NCBI GenBank assembly: GCA_032622095.1
Contig: CP136062.1
Location: forward strand, 134,950,960 to 135,014,959
Length of the DNA: 64,000 bases
DNA from: Siphonodentalium dalli
Lineage: Eukaryota; Mollusca; Scaphopoda; Gadilida; Siphonodentaliidae
Direction of reading: 5' to 3'
The notes below the pieces were generated by a model. It was not told the origin of the DNA. It saw only the letters and a list, made by a program, of their open reading frames with translations, and did not search any database. Of this stretch, positions 46,255 to 58,249 are shown in pieces (positions within the stretch are counted from its first letter, which is position 1; each line of letters begins with the position of its first letter). Position numbers and translations under genes: made by a program.

Positions 46255-46460
46255 ATAGACTAGAAAACTGCTCGACCGATCCGACTCAAATTTGGTATGT
46301 AGCCCTACTTTGATCCCGGGAACAATATGGGCGGGTCCAATTTCACGTGCGACTGTGTCCTTGACATTGACCTCGCTCATATCCGACTGAAATTTCTGGA
46401 GCTCGACCGATCCGACTCAAATTTGGTATATAGGCCTAGTTTGATCCAGGGAATATTATG
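46255..46460. repeat. Direct repeat of a CTCGACCGATCCGACTCAAA block
   Basis: CTCGACCGATCCGACTCAAA and TTTGGTATRTAG occur at about 46271 and 46401, a period near 130 bp. The same block is inverted inside the MITE at 21956-22338, so this is a dispersed repeat. Confidence 0.65.
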
Positions 46461-46569
46461 GGTGGGTCCAATTTGACCTTGCTAATATAGTCATGTTTCT
46501 GGACCGATCGAACAGTTTGTCCAGACACTGTATATTCTGCCCAGACGGAGGCGATCACAAAGAAATCCC

Positions 46570-47330
46570 TAAATTATCACCCATATATAGAGAGGTATAT
46601 AGAGGGGCAAAAAAGTTTAAAATGTACGATTTTTCGGTCTACTTTCACCAGGAATCTTGCCATCTATATCTGACTTTTTTGCTGAATTTTGTGGTGATGG
46701 GTGACACAATCTTACACAACACAGCACCTATGACAAAGGATGACATAATTAGCCTATGAGCATATATATGCCGTGTACATTTCCACAAATTTCCAGGCTA
46801 TTTAGGAGATCCATCGTCAAAGCAATATTGAATTATCGCCCATTAAGAGGGGCAAAACAATTAAAAATTAACAAAATCATGGAGTTACCATACTGGTATC
46901 TATAAGTATGTAGACTGCTATATCTTAGTAGGAAAATATCCCAAATTCTCTGATTTTTTATTTCGTTCTGCCGAATTTCCCCAAAAGACTTTTTGCTGAA
47001 TTTTGGGACGAGGGGCGAAACAATCTTACATAACACAGCACTTATCATTTTTAGGTTGGCATAAACAACCTGTTGTCATATACATGTACGGTATATATCT
47101 TCGCAGTTTACTAGATTATATTCAAGATTGCAGGTCAAAGCAATATTTATCTATTGCTTATTAAGAGAGCCAAATTATTTTTTTTATATTTGCGTTTTTG
47201 GGTCTAATTTTACAATAAATCTCAGAAATCTTGGTAAATTTCAACGAAATCAAGATATTATAATATCAGATATCTAGAAGTATGTAGAATACAACATCTT
47301 GGCGTAAAAAAAAAATTGTGTTTCTCAACT
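46570..47330. repeat. Diverged tandem repeat, unit about 290 bp
   Basis: Blocks near 46580-46745 and 46850-47045 share AGAGGGGCAAAA, GACTTTTTTGCTGAATTTTG and ACAATCTTACAYAACACAGC. A third, weaker unit follows to 47330. No coding sequence. Confidence 0.55.
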
Positions 47331-47506
47331 GTTATGTCACTCGGTCACATTTAAAAAAAAAGAGGGAATTTTGCCCCTTAACCAACCAAACGGCCAAATA
47401 AAGCTTCAACAGCCTAAAATATCTTCGGTCTGTCTCAATAGAACCATACAAATATGGATATCATTGGAACCGGCTCCTTGACCACATTGTGATAGTTACA
47501 GTTATG

Positions 47507-47759
47507 CCCTGTGCCAATGCATTCTCTTATATATGCGAGTCGACCATAGGTCGCCTCGCATATATAAGAGAATGCATTGGCCTAAAAAAAATCTTTTTTT
47601 AACACTTTTTACCATTTTTTCTTACATTCTTTAACAATTTTATAATTTTTAATGTGTTAAGCCAATGCATTCTCTTATATATGCGAGGCGACCTATGGTC
47701 GACTCGCATATATAAGAGAATGCATTGGCACAGGGCCGTTCTGTTGGGTAAAGGGTTAA
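47507..47759. repeat. Palindrome family copy P1 (two nested hairpins)
   Basis: Hairpins at 47513-47581 and 47661-47729 each pair GCCAATGCATTCTCTTATAT with its complement around a CGACCATAGGTCG-type centre. The two hairpins are also inverted copies of each other, including flanking CCCTGTG/CACAGGG, so this is a palindrome of palindromes. GGGTTAA closes it at 47753-47759. Confidence 0.85.
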
Positions 47760-48077
47760 ACCTCTCAAAATCATCTTTTTGTATATTTCACACCAGATCC
47801 TATGCATAATGTCATAACCTTTAAATTGTTGTATCACTAGCACGTGTGTGGTGCCGATGGACTAAACTTCTACCTCTATTGAGCTTTTTTAGTTCGTCCG
47901 CTCTACTAATCCATGTATCTGGAATATTTCTGCATACTCCCCCTGAATATGGTGAAAACAAAGAGCTATGAATTTAGCATTTTATTCCAGAACTCGTAGC
48001 CTGTAGATCGATAGTTCGTGAATTGATTGATCACAAAGTTGGGAGTGTCAAATGAGCCATGGCCAGTTTGACATACT

Positions 48078-48325
48078 TTAACGATTTCATGACTGGAGAT
48101 TAATTCCTGAAAAATTGCATTCTCTTATATATATATATGCCAGTCTCCCATAGCGATCCGCAAGATCATACATTGGCCTAACAATATTGACCTTGTAAGC
48201 CAGTGCATTCTCTTATATATGCGAGGCTCCCCATGGGAGACTCGCATATATAAGAAAATGCACTGACACATGATTGTTAATGTCTTCACTAGCGCAGCTT
48301 CCGTCAATGAAGGAATAAACTGTTG
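48078..48325. repeat. Palindrome family copy P2
   Basis: Begins TTAACGATTTCATGACTGGAG. The first hairpin is degenerate (48116-48175); the second, 48200-48265, is nearly perfect (CCAGTGCATTCTCTTATATA, centre CTCCCCATGGGAG). The spacer CCTTGTAAG is shared with P3 and P4 in one orientation. Confidence 0.75.
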
Positions 48326-48358
48326 GTGTCTTTTTACATGCATTTTCTCTATATTCCA

Positions 48359-48482
48359 GGGAGTGGTAGGCAGATATATCGGATGTTATCAAGATGCTGG
48401 GGGATCTTTGTGGGATTTATACCAGAATCTTGGAGCAAGCAATTCACAAACTGCTTGTGTGACTGCTTTGTGTGACGCATAG
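48359..48482 (+). pseudogene. WSC-domain exon fragment
   Basis: TATATTCCAG is followed by GVVGRYIGCYQDAGGSLWDL...SQTACVTALCDA and then TAG. YIGCYxD and the spaced Cys residues are the start of a WSC domain, a Cys-rich putative carbohydrate-binding module found in extracellular and membrane proteins. The second half (the usual CxCG block) is missing after the stop. It is the best host-gene candidate in the middle of the window, probably a stranded or decayed exon. Confidence 0.55.
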
Positions 48483-48819
48483 TATTTTAATACATGTACC
48501 TGTCAATTACACGCTACATTTTGAGCTTCATACCATTAAATTTAAACAAGTCACATGGCCACGACACAATCAGTGTACCAAAGGATAACCAATTCCGGTA
48601 ATAAACACCCATGTCACAAGGTGATATGTTCAGACGGGCACAAAATTCACAAATTTCCAAGTCAAACAAGAGGTGTGCACTCGAGTGCTAGCATACCCCC
48701 ACCATGGCAAATTCAACCCGCATTATCCGTAAACCCAACAAAAAAGATTTTTAACTTTAAAGAAAAATTCGGACTAATAATATCGATATGGTGTCACAAG
48801 AAGCTTTTACATTAACGGC

Positions 48820-49135
48820 CCTGTATACCAAAATTTATTGAAATCGGTTCATATTTGTTAAAGTTATTAATTGGGACAGAATTTTCTAAGTCAAAAATGA
48901 GGCGTAACTTAAACAAATTAAGTCGGACCGAACCACAATTAGCATCACGCGGAGAGGCAGTCCTAAGGAGCTTGCATACCAAAAATTATTGAAATCGGTT
49001 CATAGTTGTTCGAGTTATGAGGTCGGACTGACGGATGGATGGACACACTGACAGAGAAAGCGTGACAGACGGACGGACAGACACAGTCAATCCAGTATAC
49101 ACCCCATTTTCTTCGAAAGTGGGGGTATAACAAGG
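48820..49135. repeat. Dispersed invertebrate repeat ending in a GACGGACGGACAG stretch
   Basis: Two related blocks (GCATACCAAAAATTATTGAAATCGGTTCATA-like, at about 48826 and 48974) precede a GACAGACGGACGGACAGACAC run and GGGGGTATAA. This tail type is common in bivalve and gastropod repeats. No coding capacity. Confidence 0.5.
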
Positions 49136-49139
49136 GTCA

Positions 49140-50590
49140 TAACTCTGTTGAGAATTAATGGACGAAACCTGTAGTATGTGGGTATCCTTTCCCCCAGTCT
49201 GTGCAATCGAGTCATGTAAATTTATCAGCTCTTATTTACTACTACAACAGGAAGGGATGACTAACTTTACACCAAAGAAAAAAAAGAAACAAAATTGATT
49301 TTCTCTGAGGCCCAATAATAGGTTGTATCTAATTACTGAACGATTAAGATTCCCTTTAACTGATAAGATGTGACTGATAACTTGAACTGAGGAAACCAAC
49401 AGAAACACTTGATAACGTAATGACATATTTAATAAAACAATTGCAGACATTTACAACAATTGACAATATCGTCATTTAATAATGTATTTAGTGTTCCAAC
49501 CAGTGTATGGGTGTATGAAAATCTGTTATAATTCAGGATTGGCAAGACAGTCTTCGGATCTACATTGAATAAAATATAAATTACAATGTGACCTCAAGTA
49601 TACCTATTAATATTCTGATGAATCATTTATTATTTACTTTTATGATAGCAAATGTGTAAACAAAAAACAAAAAACAAAAAAGAATTGTTTGATGATCCCT
49701 AAGATTGTTAATTATAGAAATATGCCTACAGGTGATGAGGCTTGATCAATTTTCTCTATAACTTGGGCATAATGGGTGAAAATATTTAATGGAATTATTC
49801 CTACTAAAATTTCCATCATGTCAATTAGTTCTTGAGGTCAAGGACTGATAGCATCTAATGAAAGTTTTTTACAGATGATATAATACAATGTGTTGAATGA
49901 TTTATGAGAGGAAATATATGGTAACAAAATACACATGAAATGAATTACAATTTGGCCTAAAAATAACCTGTGTTTCACTAACCCAACCGACCCTATTTCA
50001 TTGAGATCTGTAAATTTCAATGGCAGTTTTTTTTAGCACACTTAAAGTGATGTGAAACACTTCGGTAGGGTGATCAAATAGAAAATAATCCTGACTGTAT
50101 AATCTTGCTCAAAGTAGTTGTTTTATACGAATATTAATCCAAATTGACAACACATACCGTCATTCTTATTTTTTAATTAAATGCAATGTCTCTCGATGGA
50201 GAAATCATTTGTGTTAGTTTATCGGCAATAATTGTGTCCCGAATCAAGATGTAAATATTTACAATTGAGGGTAGTCCAGACGATGTTTTCTATGGAGTGG
50301 TATGGTTTATTTCTTAGAAATTATTGGCGATATTAGTAGAATGTTACATTCCCCATGTTGGCATTATGCCATAGTGCCCGAGTACTAACTTATCAATTTC
50401 ACCCACCCGAACAAGTCCATAATATGTCTTTAACAAAAAACTGCCATTTTAATAAAAGATAGGTGTTGATATTTGAAGGGTTAGCTTTGAGGACCGTATT
50501 ATTAAAAATTAACAAAATAAGCCTACTAACCCAAAATGTTTTCAGCTGGTTAGCGGAAACAAAGATCTTTCTTGTCAGAAATGCAAAAGC
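49140..50590. other. Noncoding sequence, nothing recognised
   Basis: Only short, AT-rich, motif-free ORFs are present. No terminal repeats noticed. Confidence 0.35.
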
Positions 50591-50591
50591 C

Positions 50592-50855
50592 TTTAACCAT
50601 TTCATGATGGGAGCTGCACTGGCGCAGCATTAAAGATCCTGTACCAGTGCATTCTCTTAAATATGCGAATCTCCTATTGGGAGCCTCACATATATAATAG
50701 ACTGCAATGGATTACAAGGTCAAGGTAAATATTGTTAAGCCAATGTATTCTGTTATATGTGCGAGGCTCCCTATGGGAGACTCGCATATATAAGAGAATA
50801 CAATGGTACAGCGTTTTCCCAAAATTTCATGAAGCTCCAGTCATGAAAGGGTTAA
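50592..50855. repeat. Palindrome family copy P3 (best-defined ends)
   Basis: 264 bp with inverted ends: TTAACCATTTCATGATGGGAG on the left and, inverted, TTAACCCTTTCATGACTGGAG on the right. Hairpins at 50644-50710 and 50739-50805 with a GGTCAAGGT spacer. Confidence 0.82.
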
Positions 50856-51890
50856 ACGTGACGTGACATGTGATATGGTAGAGTCATGTCATGGTGACCA
50901 TATAAAACACAGGGAACGTGATGAGTGCTCAAAAGATGCTGTGCAATATGAGTGAGATCGCAAATATTTTTGCCACTGTATTAGCTCAGTGTTCTAATTG
51001 TTTAGTCAATCACTTTGATTTATCAGGTATTGACTACCCCAACTTGATGTGAAGCACAGAGCGTCACATCATGTCTGGGTAACAAAGACATGTGAGATCA
51101 CAGATAATTTACAATACTGTATTATTATTATGGTTGAGCGGTACACTTTTTAAGAACTTTTTAAGAAAATATTACGTGATTTCCTGTGGGGATTAGCAAA
51201 CCATATGGAATTTCGTACCAGGATTTTGTGTGTGTCTATCTGGACCACAATTATAAGGTGATTCGCACCATGATACATCCCATGCTGTTGCCTACATTTC
51301 ACACCTAAACTGTTTGGATTTGCACAGGACAATTTGTGCACTGAAGTTGTTAACATAACATAAGCTTATGGCTAATTTTACATCGTTTGGAAGATTCTTT
51401 ACATTTAACCCCTAATGGCGTGATCGTTCTATGATGTGCATATTACCATCTTTATATTGACTAAGATACAAGGAGTGACCAATATAATCAAAGCTTAAGA
51501 ATCAATCCGAGATAATAATTTAGGGTTTCACCATCGCAATGACAGGAAGATGAGTGCATGGGCGAGGTTCTACTTCTTTGACATTTTGTTTGAGACATTA
51601 AATCTTTGTTGTCTATTTCAGAATAAAGTATAACTCGCCACATAAAAAAATTACCGACAATATATGGCAGTCATTACATGTCGTCATTTGATAAGAAATT
51701 TTTGCTTCTCATCTACAAATGAATGGCTCTACGGAGCAATACTAGGTGATTTTACTTCTCAGAGTAAGCATGTCTGACGTCAGGAAATGACTGATGGAAT
51801 TTTATTTTGGCTTGTTCACTTTATTTTGACTTCTTCACTTTATTTTTTATAAAATCCAGTTATCCAGTTTGGCAACTGGATAATTGATAT
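50856..51890. other. Noncoding sequence, nothing recognised
   Basis: No supported gene or repeat. Confidence 0.3.
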
Positions 51891-53119
51891 TCGTAACCTA
51901 GGGATTTGCGAATTGGGGATTTTGCATCGAATCGAATCCCGATATCGAATCTCCTTCCTGATATCGACATCGAAACGAATCTCGAATCGAATCAGCTAGT
52001 GATTGACATTGTTCACCGGTGTGTATTTCGGTGTCTCACGGCAAAAAATTGCAAAATTAACTAGATGCAAAAGAACAATGTTAAACTCCTTAAACATCCG
52101 TTGGAACTTAGGTTTTCAGGAAAATCACGACATAGGCAAGCCGTCTCATGGAGTGTTTGGGATATGTTGCATTGAATTTCTATCTAGCTGTGTCATGGCG
52201 AACATGACATAAGAAGTGACAGTAAGAAACTTGGACAGTTCGATCAACGTATCACAAACCCCGTGGTATGGAAGTCACTTGTCAACATTATTTAATAAAG
52301 ATATTAAATAAAGATTTGACACAAGTGGACGTGGTAGTTATCTGTTAAACTGTTCACCCCACAATAGATCAAACACCTACATCACATATTCACAGTAGTT
52401 GTTTTCACGGAGGGGGGTCCCAGAAAACAGACACAAATTACATGAGTTAGATGTTATCAACAAGATTCAACGGATCAAAACTTGGTGCAACGCGCTCAAT
52501 TTCCTGGGAAACAAAAACTGAAAGTAGGAAATTTATAGGAATTCTGCCGGCAGTGTCGCAGATAACTGGTCGCACATCTTGATGGCGTCCATTCAAGAAC
52601 GTAATAGACCGATTGTTCTAAGGTTTCTCACCGTTTCTTTTCATTACAATCTATGTTTTGTTGCTCGTAACGGCGGCTGACATTGCATCTTATTCATATA
52701 ATCTGAAGTTCTAAACATAAGGTAATCAATTGAGTTCCACATCTAGCGATCACGCACCATGTAGAAAAATTTACATTCTGTTGATACAGATTACAAATAT
52801 ATGCGGCGATTTCACCGTCACGGGTGGCGATCGAAGCACAATTAGTCATAGGCCTAATTTGCATAATGCACGTCGATTCTGAATGGCATACATTCAAAAT
52901 TATCTACAATGGCTAACTTGGCAACCTTGTGCTTAAATTTTTGTGAGTTCAGTTCATTTGGCAGGTGTTATTTAGACGCAAAAAAAAAGAGACTACACCA
53001 AAGTAACAACGATTCGAAAATATCCGAATGAGCGGACAGATTCGGTGTCGGTCTCGAAATCGGGTGCCAATATCGACATCGAATCGAATCTCGAATATTC
53101 GCAGATCCCTATCTTAACC
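51891..53119. mobile_element. Nonautonomous hAT-like element, ~1.2 kb
   Basis: The element is 51899-53111, with ends TAGGGATTTGCGAAT and, inverted, TAGGGATCTGCGAAT. Flanks TCGTAACC (51891-51898) and TCTTAACC (53112-53119) match in 7 of 8 positions, as an 8-bp duplication. Subterminal zones are rich in ATCGAATCGAATCTC-type repeats. The interior has no transposase. It sits at the left end of palindrome copy P4. Similar GAATCTCGA blocks at 54010-54075 and 56460-56500 are probably relics. Confidence 0.78.
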
Positions 53120-53353
53120 CTTTCATGCGGGAGCTGCTCTGGTGCAGCATTGAAGATCTTGTGCCAGTGCAATCTCTTTTATATGCGAGTTTCCCTCAGG
53201 AAGCCTCACATATATAAGAAAATACACTGGCTTACAAGGTCAAGGTGAAATTTATTAGGCCAATGTATTCTCTTATATATGCGAGGCTCTCTATGGGAGA
53301 ATGCATTGGCACAGAGTTTTCGCAAAATTTCTTGAAGCTCCAGTCACAGTTTA
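53114..53353. repeat. Palindrome family copy P4
   Basis: Begins TTAACCCTTTCATG. First hairpin 53163-53231; second 53258-53310, which has lost most of its right arm. GCTCCAGTCAC near 53337 marks the right end. Confidence 0.75.
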
Positions 53354-53845
53354 ATAAACAAATGCAATTTTATTTTGCCCTTTTATATGCTGCTCCTTTT
53401 GCTTTCTTCTTTTGACTTCCTTTAGCTTCATCTGCCTGAAAATGACAAAAGGTTTCATATTAGACAAGTTACAACTAAATTGGGAACTTTGTTACGATAT
53501 TGGCATAATCGGCTCTATAAAGTGAGATAGTGGATCTCTTCCCGTAACTTTCTGTATTTATTCCTGGGTATAAAACAATAATTTTGAGTCAAGAAAAGGT
53601 TGTGTCGCTAGAAAATATATTTTTCCGAAATATTTGTTCACAAACTTGGACAGGAAACTATTTTTAGAACATTACAAAATGTTTGATTGTAAATATTTCT
53701 TTTAAAAGACTGGAAATAGCAGAGAAAATGTGTTTTCAAAAAGAGCTTGACAGAAACTATTGTTGTTGGAAGTCTTACCAGAAAGAGATAGACCATCGTG
53801 AAAGGTCTGAATTCAAGTCTGGAAATAGTGTGTCTGTCATTTGCA

Positions 53846-53932
53846 GAATGAGGTCCCCAGAGGGTGAATTTAGTGATGCTATCCCGCACAGTGGGCTAGC
53901 ATCACCTAATTCACCCTCTGGGGACCTCCTTC
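53846..53932. repeat. 87-bp hairpin with ~36-bp arms
   Basis: AGGTCCCCAGAGGGTGAATT pairs with AATTCACCCTCTGGGGACCT, arms extending to TAGTGATGCT and CAGAATG with few mismatches. The loop is about 15 nt. It could be a very short MITE or an extruding palindrome. Confidence 0.85.
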
Positions 53933-54594
53933 TGCTTAGGCCTCATCTTCTTGGAAACCTAGGATCAGATAGCATTTCCCCCAGTTGAAGTTGATGATGG
54001 TCACAGTAGACTCCGAGAAGGTTCGAGATTTGATTCAATTCGTTTTGTCCAACTGATTCGATTCGAAATCCGTCCGGAGATTCATTTATATTTTGAATAT
54101 TGCTTACGCCATTTATTTCATTTCATTTCGTGAAATTTGTGCAGAATTAATCAAATACATGTGTAATGCCGCTTAAGACTCCAGTCTATACCCAAACACA
54201 TGGCAAACTTCACGAGTTAAAACAATAGAGTAAGAGTTATCGCGCTTGCGAAAAATACTGTCATTCCGTCGCCACACAACATGCTCAAATCTGATTCCAA
54301 CATTTCATAGTCTAAAGTTAAGATAGCGGACATTAGAACTGATTTTCAATCTTTTGGAGCTACCATTAATCTTGGAAAAAATAGAAATCTAATACAAATA
54401 AAAGGTTGCTGACAAAAATGTCCCCCAATGAAGGTGACAGGTTTGAAGGGTTTTATTTATGGGTTTCAGCTCCCTATACTACAAACTGTAGGAGGAATTG
54501 ATTACACAAATATGATACAAAGTGCATATTTACTAAATATGTTGCACAGCTTCAATGTGTCGAGAAAGGGTCAATAACGCTAAAATAAAAAAAA

Positions 54595-54960
54595 TAAAAC
54601 ATTTCTATGTTGAAAAATGGCAATAACTGAAAATCGCAGGTGTGAAGATTCAGATGCTGGTTGACATCTGTACCAAGTTTTTTAAAAATTGACTTGAAAA
54701 TGACGGAATACAGGCTCGGACAAAAGATGTGTCCCAGGATGTAAGTTTCTGTTGAAAAATGTTAATAACTCAGCCAAAACGAGTCTGACCAAATTCAAAA
54801 TCGCAGGTGTGCAGGTTCCCATGATAGTTGACATCTGTGCTAAGTTTTTTTTAAATTGAAAATGGAAGAATACAGACTCGGACAAAAGATGTGTCCCAGG
54901 ATGTACAATTCTATGTCGAAAAAGGGCAATAACTCCACCAAATTTGAGTCAGACCTAACA
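54595..54960. repeat. ~160-bp tandem repeat, about 2.3 copies
   Basis: GTTGAAAAATGNYAATAACT, AAATCGCAGGTGTG, GTTGACATCTGT and CGGACAAAAGATGTGTCCCA recur at about 54611/54752/54916 and onward. No coding sequence. Confidence 0.75.
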
Positions 54961-54999
54961 CAAAAAGGCTCATTACTTTAATCCTCTGACAGAATGTCG

Positions 55000-56090
55000 G
55001 CGGACAAATAATAATATGGTCACACGTTAATTCAGTTATCAAACTGCCTTCAGTGTGAACACATGCATGGATGAGTTAAAGACTTGCAGCGGCAGACACA
55101 GATTGTTTGAGTTGGTTGGTTTCGTGTTATGAACCTTTAGTCATTTACGGCCAAATTTGATTGATTGAAAAAAAAAAAATTCCATTATGATCACCTTTGC
55201 GCCAGTGAAGTGTCAAGGCTGCAAATATCCTTATTATCTCATCACATACAGTGTTCAATATATACTTCATTGTATTATATTTGTACATGTATATGTGTGT
55301 AGTGTGAATATGCAGGCTTTCCGCTAGTAGGGGAGGGGGTCCCTTTAAGGGTCCCATTCCCCCAGCCAATTTTTCCCCTTCTGTCATACCACAGGACATA
55401 TTCCATATGTATAAAGGTATAAAGATGTTTACTTCTCAATTTTGTTGGGACAGTACTAAGAAATTTAAATAGTTGACAACTTTATTTGATTTCTAGCGAG
55501 AATACACACTCGGACCGATCTAACGCTAAAAGTTGGATGTCAGTATGTCTGTAGGCCGGAGCTAACATTCAACGTGCAGGGTCGATGTGTTCCATTTAGA
55601 ATATAGAGTAAACTTCATTTAGTTTTTACTGAAATGCTCCGGATTCTGAACGAGCCCACCCGGCTCTACACGTTGCACGCTAGCTCCAACCTGCAGACAC
55701 AGTTAGATGAACTGAGGAAGTGATCAAACCCGACATCGCTAGAACACATGCTTTGGAGTCCACTGGTTACGAAAAATGACCGCCGATAATTTAATCATAC
55801 CCACTGATTCTATCTTCATGTCGTAAAATAAATATATATCACTCCATTTTTTTCAAATCATCTTATCTATGTTTATTATAATTTAGCTTGATATTTAGAA
55901 CTAAAACATTGCGCCTTTATTCTATTCCTTCATTGCTTCCAACCTGCTAATCATCTATCTGCTGAGTGTTATATTTCAGAACAAGTCAGTGTATATGAAC
56001 AGGGTAATGTCAAAATGAGAATGCCGGCCGGTTTGACTGGTACAAGAATTCCAATTGTAATACGACCCTGCCTAACTATGCTTAAAAGCC
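55000..56090. other. Noncoding sequence, nothing recognised
   Basis: No supported gene. The short ORFs are motif-free. Confidence 0.3.
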
Positions 56091-56139
56091 ATGTCCTGAT
56101 TGGCCAGTGGCCCGAGTTACCATGGCTATCTCGTTCCAG

Positions 56140-56165
56140 TTTTGTGGTACAATTCAATTGTACCA
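56140..56165. repeat. Short GTGGTACAA palindrome
   Basis: GTGGTACAATTCAATTGTACCAC is nearly self-complementary (pattern given in part). The same GTGGTACAA arm is used in the larger palindrome at 56892-57040, so the two may be ends of one element family. Confidence 0.55.
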
Positions 56166-56891
56166 CGAAAAAAATCGGTTTATTCAGATCGCCGCACGCG
56201 ACTTTTCCCGTCTTTTCTAACTCCGCGCAAACGGGGCATCAACGGAGTACACCCGCACCCGTAACCCTTTGAATTATTTTGCTACATCTTGACAATCTTG
56301 CGAATTTTCTAGCGATTTTTCGCTTGAAACCAGTTTGGTTGCCAATGAATATGGTCCAAATGATGTTATTATATACTGATATATGTTACGACCAAAGAAA
56401 GTCACTTAATAAGTATATTAAATGACAAAATAAATCCATGGGGCCGGGCTGTGCATTCGTCGATTCGAATCTCGATCATATTCGATATTTCGGAATCAAG
56501 TTGAAAATGAAAGCGCTTGTTCACCAGTACATAAGGGGAATAAGATTAGTTTAGTAAACTAGATCATTTAGATCGCTTTGTGTAAGGAAAATGGTCCATA
56601 GTCGATGATAATATTCATGTTGTCCCAACAACGTTCAACACAGAAATGACAGCAATCGTATTTCCTGTACAATTTACATGAAAGGCACGGGCGCCGCTGA
56701 AAACACATCGTTTTTTAGCCAATCACAACGATTATTTACGCAAACAAATTACTAGAGTACTCCGTGCAAAGAATCGAGTACGCCCAATACGAATTACACC
56801 ACAAAATGTTTTCTCACCTGAGACCGAAAAAGCGCAGTATTTCGTTGACTATTCAGTCGAATTGTGACCATAAACTTTCAGTCGTATTACA

Positions 56892-57040
56892 AAAGAAATA
56901 AATACACGGTGTATCGGTGTGTATGGTCAAGTTGTACCACAAAAAACTGATTGTAGGACTCCGCTACGCGTCGTCCTACAATCAGTTTTTTTGTGGTACA
57001 ACTTGACCATACACACCGATACACCGTGTATTTATTTCTT
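56892..57040. repeat. 149-bp near-perfect palindrome
   Basis: AAGAAATAAATACACGGTGT at the left pairs with its complement at the right. Arms of about 70 nt cover GTATGGTCAAGTTGTACC and TGATTGTAGGAC. The centre is CTCCGCTACGCGTCG. One or two mismatches only, so it is recent or under conversion. Confidence 0.88.
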
Positions 57041-57445
57041 AAATGTACTATTTGCACTTTTCTGTCAGCTTAACAAGAATTTTCCCCCCACAACTGTACT
57101 TTGCATTGCCACGATATTATTTACATTAGCAACGTCACTTCCAATGAATTATGGTGACATAACGGCTTCATGGTAGACATTGAATTGTCGAACAATAATA
57201 GTCTTGGGCCACTTTGTTGGGACAAATGGAGAAAATATAATGACAATGATTAAAATTCTTGTCTGTGTTTCTTTTTCTAACAAAAGCATTTAGAAATTAA
57301 GAGATCGAGTATTGGCAAATAATAGTTGGACCATGAATAATGATTTGTCTTGATCCGATGTCGATGATCCAACGAAAATTGAAACTTACTAGTGGTACTA
57401 AATATTGTGAATTATTCTTCAAACTTGAAATAATTATTCTTTGAT

Positions 57446-57967
57446 TTAAAGATACGGGCGGCGTTGGCGGTGAGTATGCTGTTAAAATATTCGCCTCCGT
57501 CAAAAACCGCCATAAACAGAAAGAATAGTAAAACATAGACAGACATTGTTCTTATACCAATCAGAAATATGGCATAAACAGTATGTTATTGTCAATCTTT
57601 TTCCCTTTGTTATGTAAACAAAAGCAAAAAATGTTACGTTTCCTGGCTTTTGTTTAGATCCGGATATGGTAAACAGCGTTATTTGTTACTGTTTTCCTGA
57701 TATGGAAATAATAAAGAGCGTTTATATAATTTGTGTGTGCTTAACCAATAGAATTGCGCTGTGTTATGTAAACAGAAGCACAACTTCTGTAACGCGAGCA
57801 GGCTCTTATTTACGTGCACCATCGTATGTCTTGACGACAATATACTATTTACGCGCTGATTATGTTTGGCTTATGAACCAAACTATATATATTTTAATAA
57901 TCCTTCTGTTGATGGCGATTTGAATAAATATGAATATTTCTGAAACAAACGCCACCCGTGCCTTTAA
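57446..57967. mobile_element. TTAA MITE, copy 4 (diverged)
   Basis: A 514-bp element (57450-57963) with TTAA at 57446-57449 and 57964-57967. Ends AGATACGGGCGGC and, inverted, AGGCACGGGTGGC. Overall similarity to copies 1-3 is clearly lower, but the 55-bp core at 57671-57725 keeps its spacing. Confidence 0.8.
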
Positions 57968-58207
57968 GCAATTTTATATCATATCGATTGGTGTCATTTT
58001 GGGAGGGACTATCCAGGACTATTTTTCCGTGTGAATGCTTGTTCTCAACGAGAGTCCGATTACGATTGGCAGATGTTAACCCATCCCTTGGCAATAGTAA
58101 ATTACTATGATTGGAATCATAAATGAGAGTTTTTATGTTGAATTATAGAGTATACTGTTGTACTATTATAGACAAATGTACATAACACAAATTATTGGAA
58201 TTTATGG

Positions 58208-58245
58208 GTCACTCGCATTTATATAAGAGAATGCACTGGTAGAGG
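58208..58245. repeat. Half-hairpin relic of the palindrome family (P5)
   Basis: CTCGCATTTATATAAGAGAATGC-type sequence (only one arm) followed by GGATCTGTAATGCTGC, as at the ends of P3 and P4. Confidence 0.5.
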
Positions 58246-58249
58246 ATCT

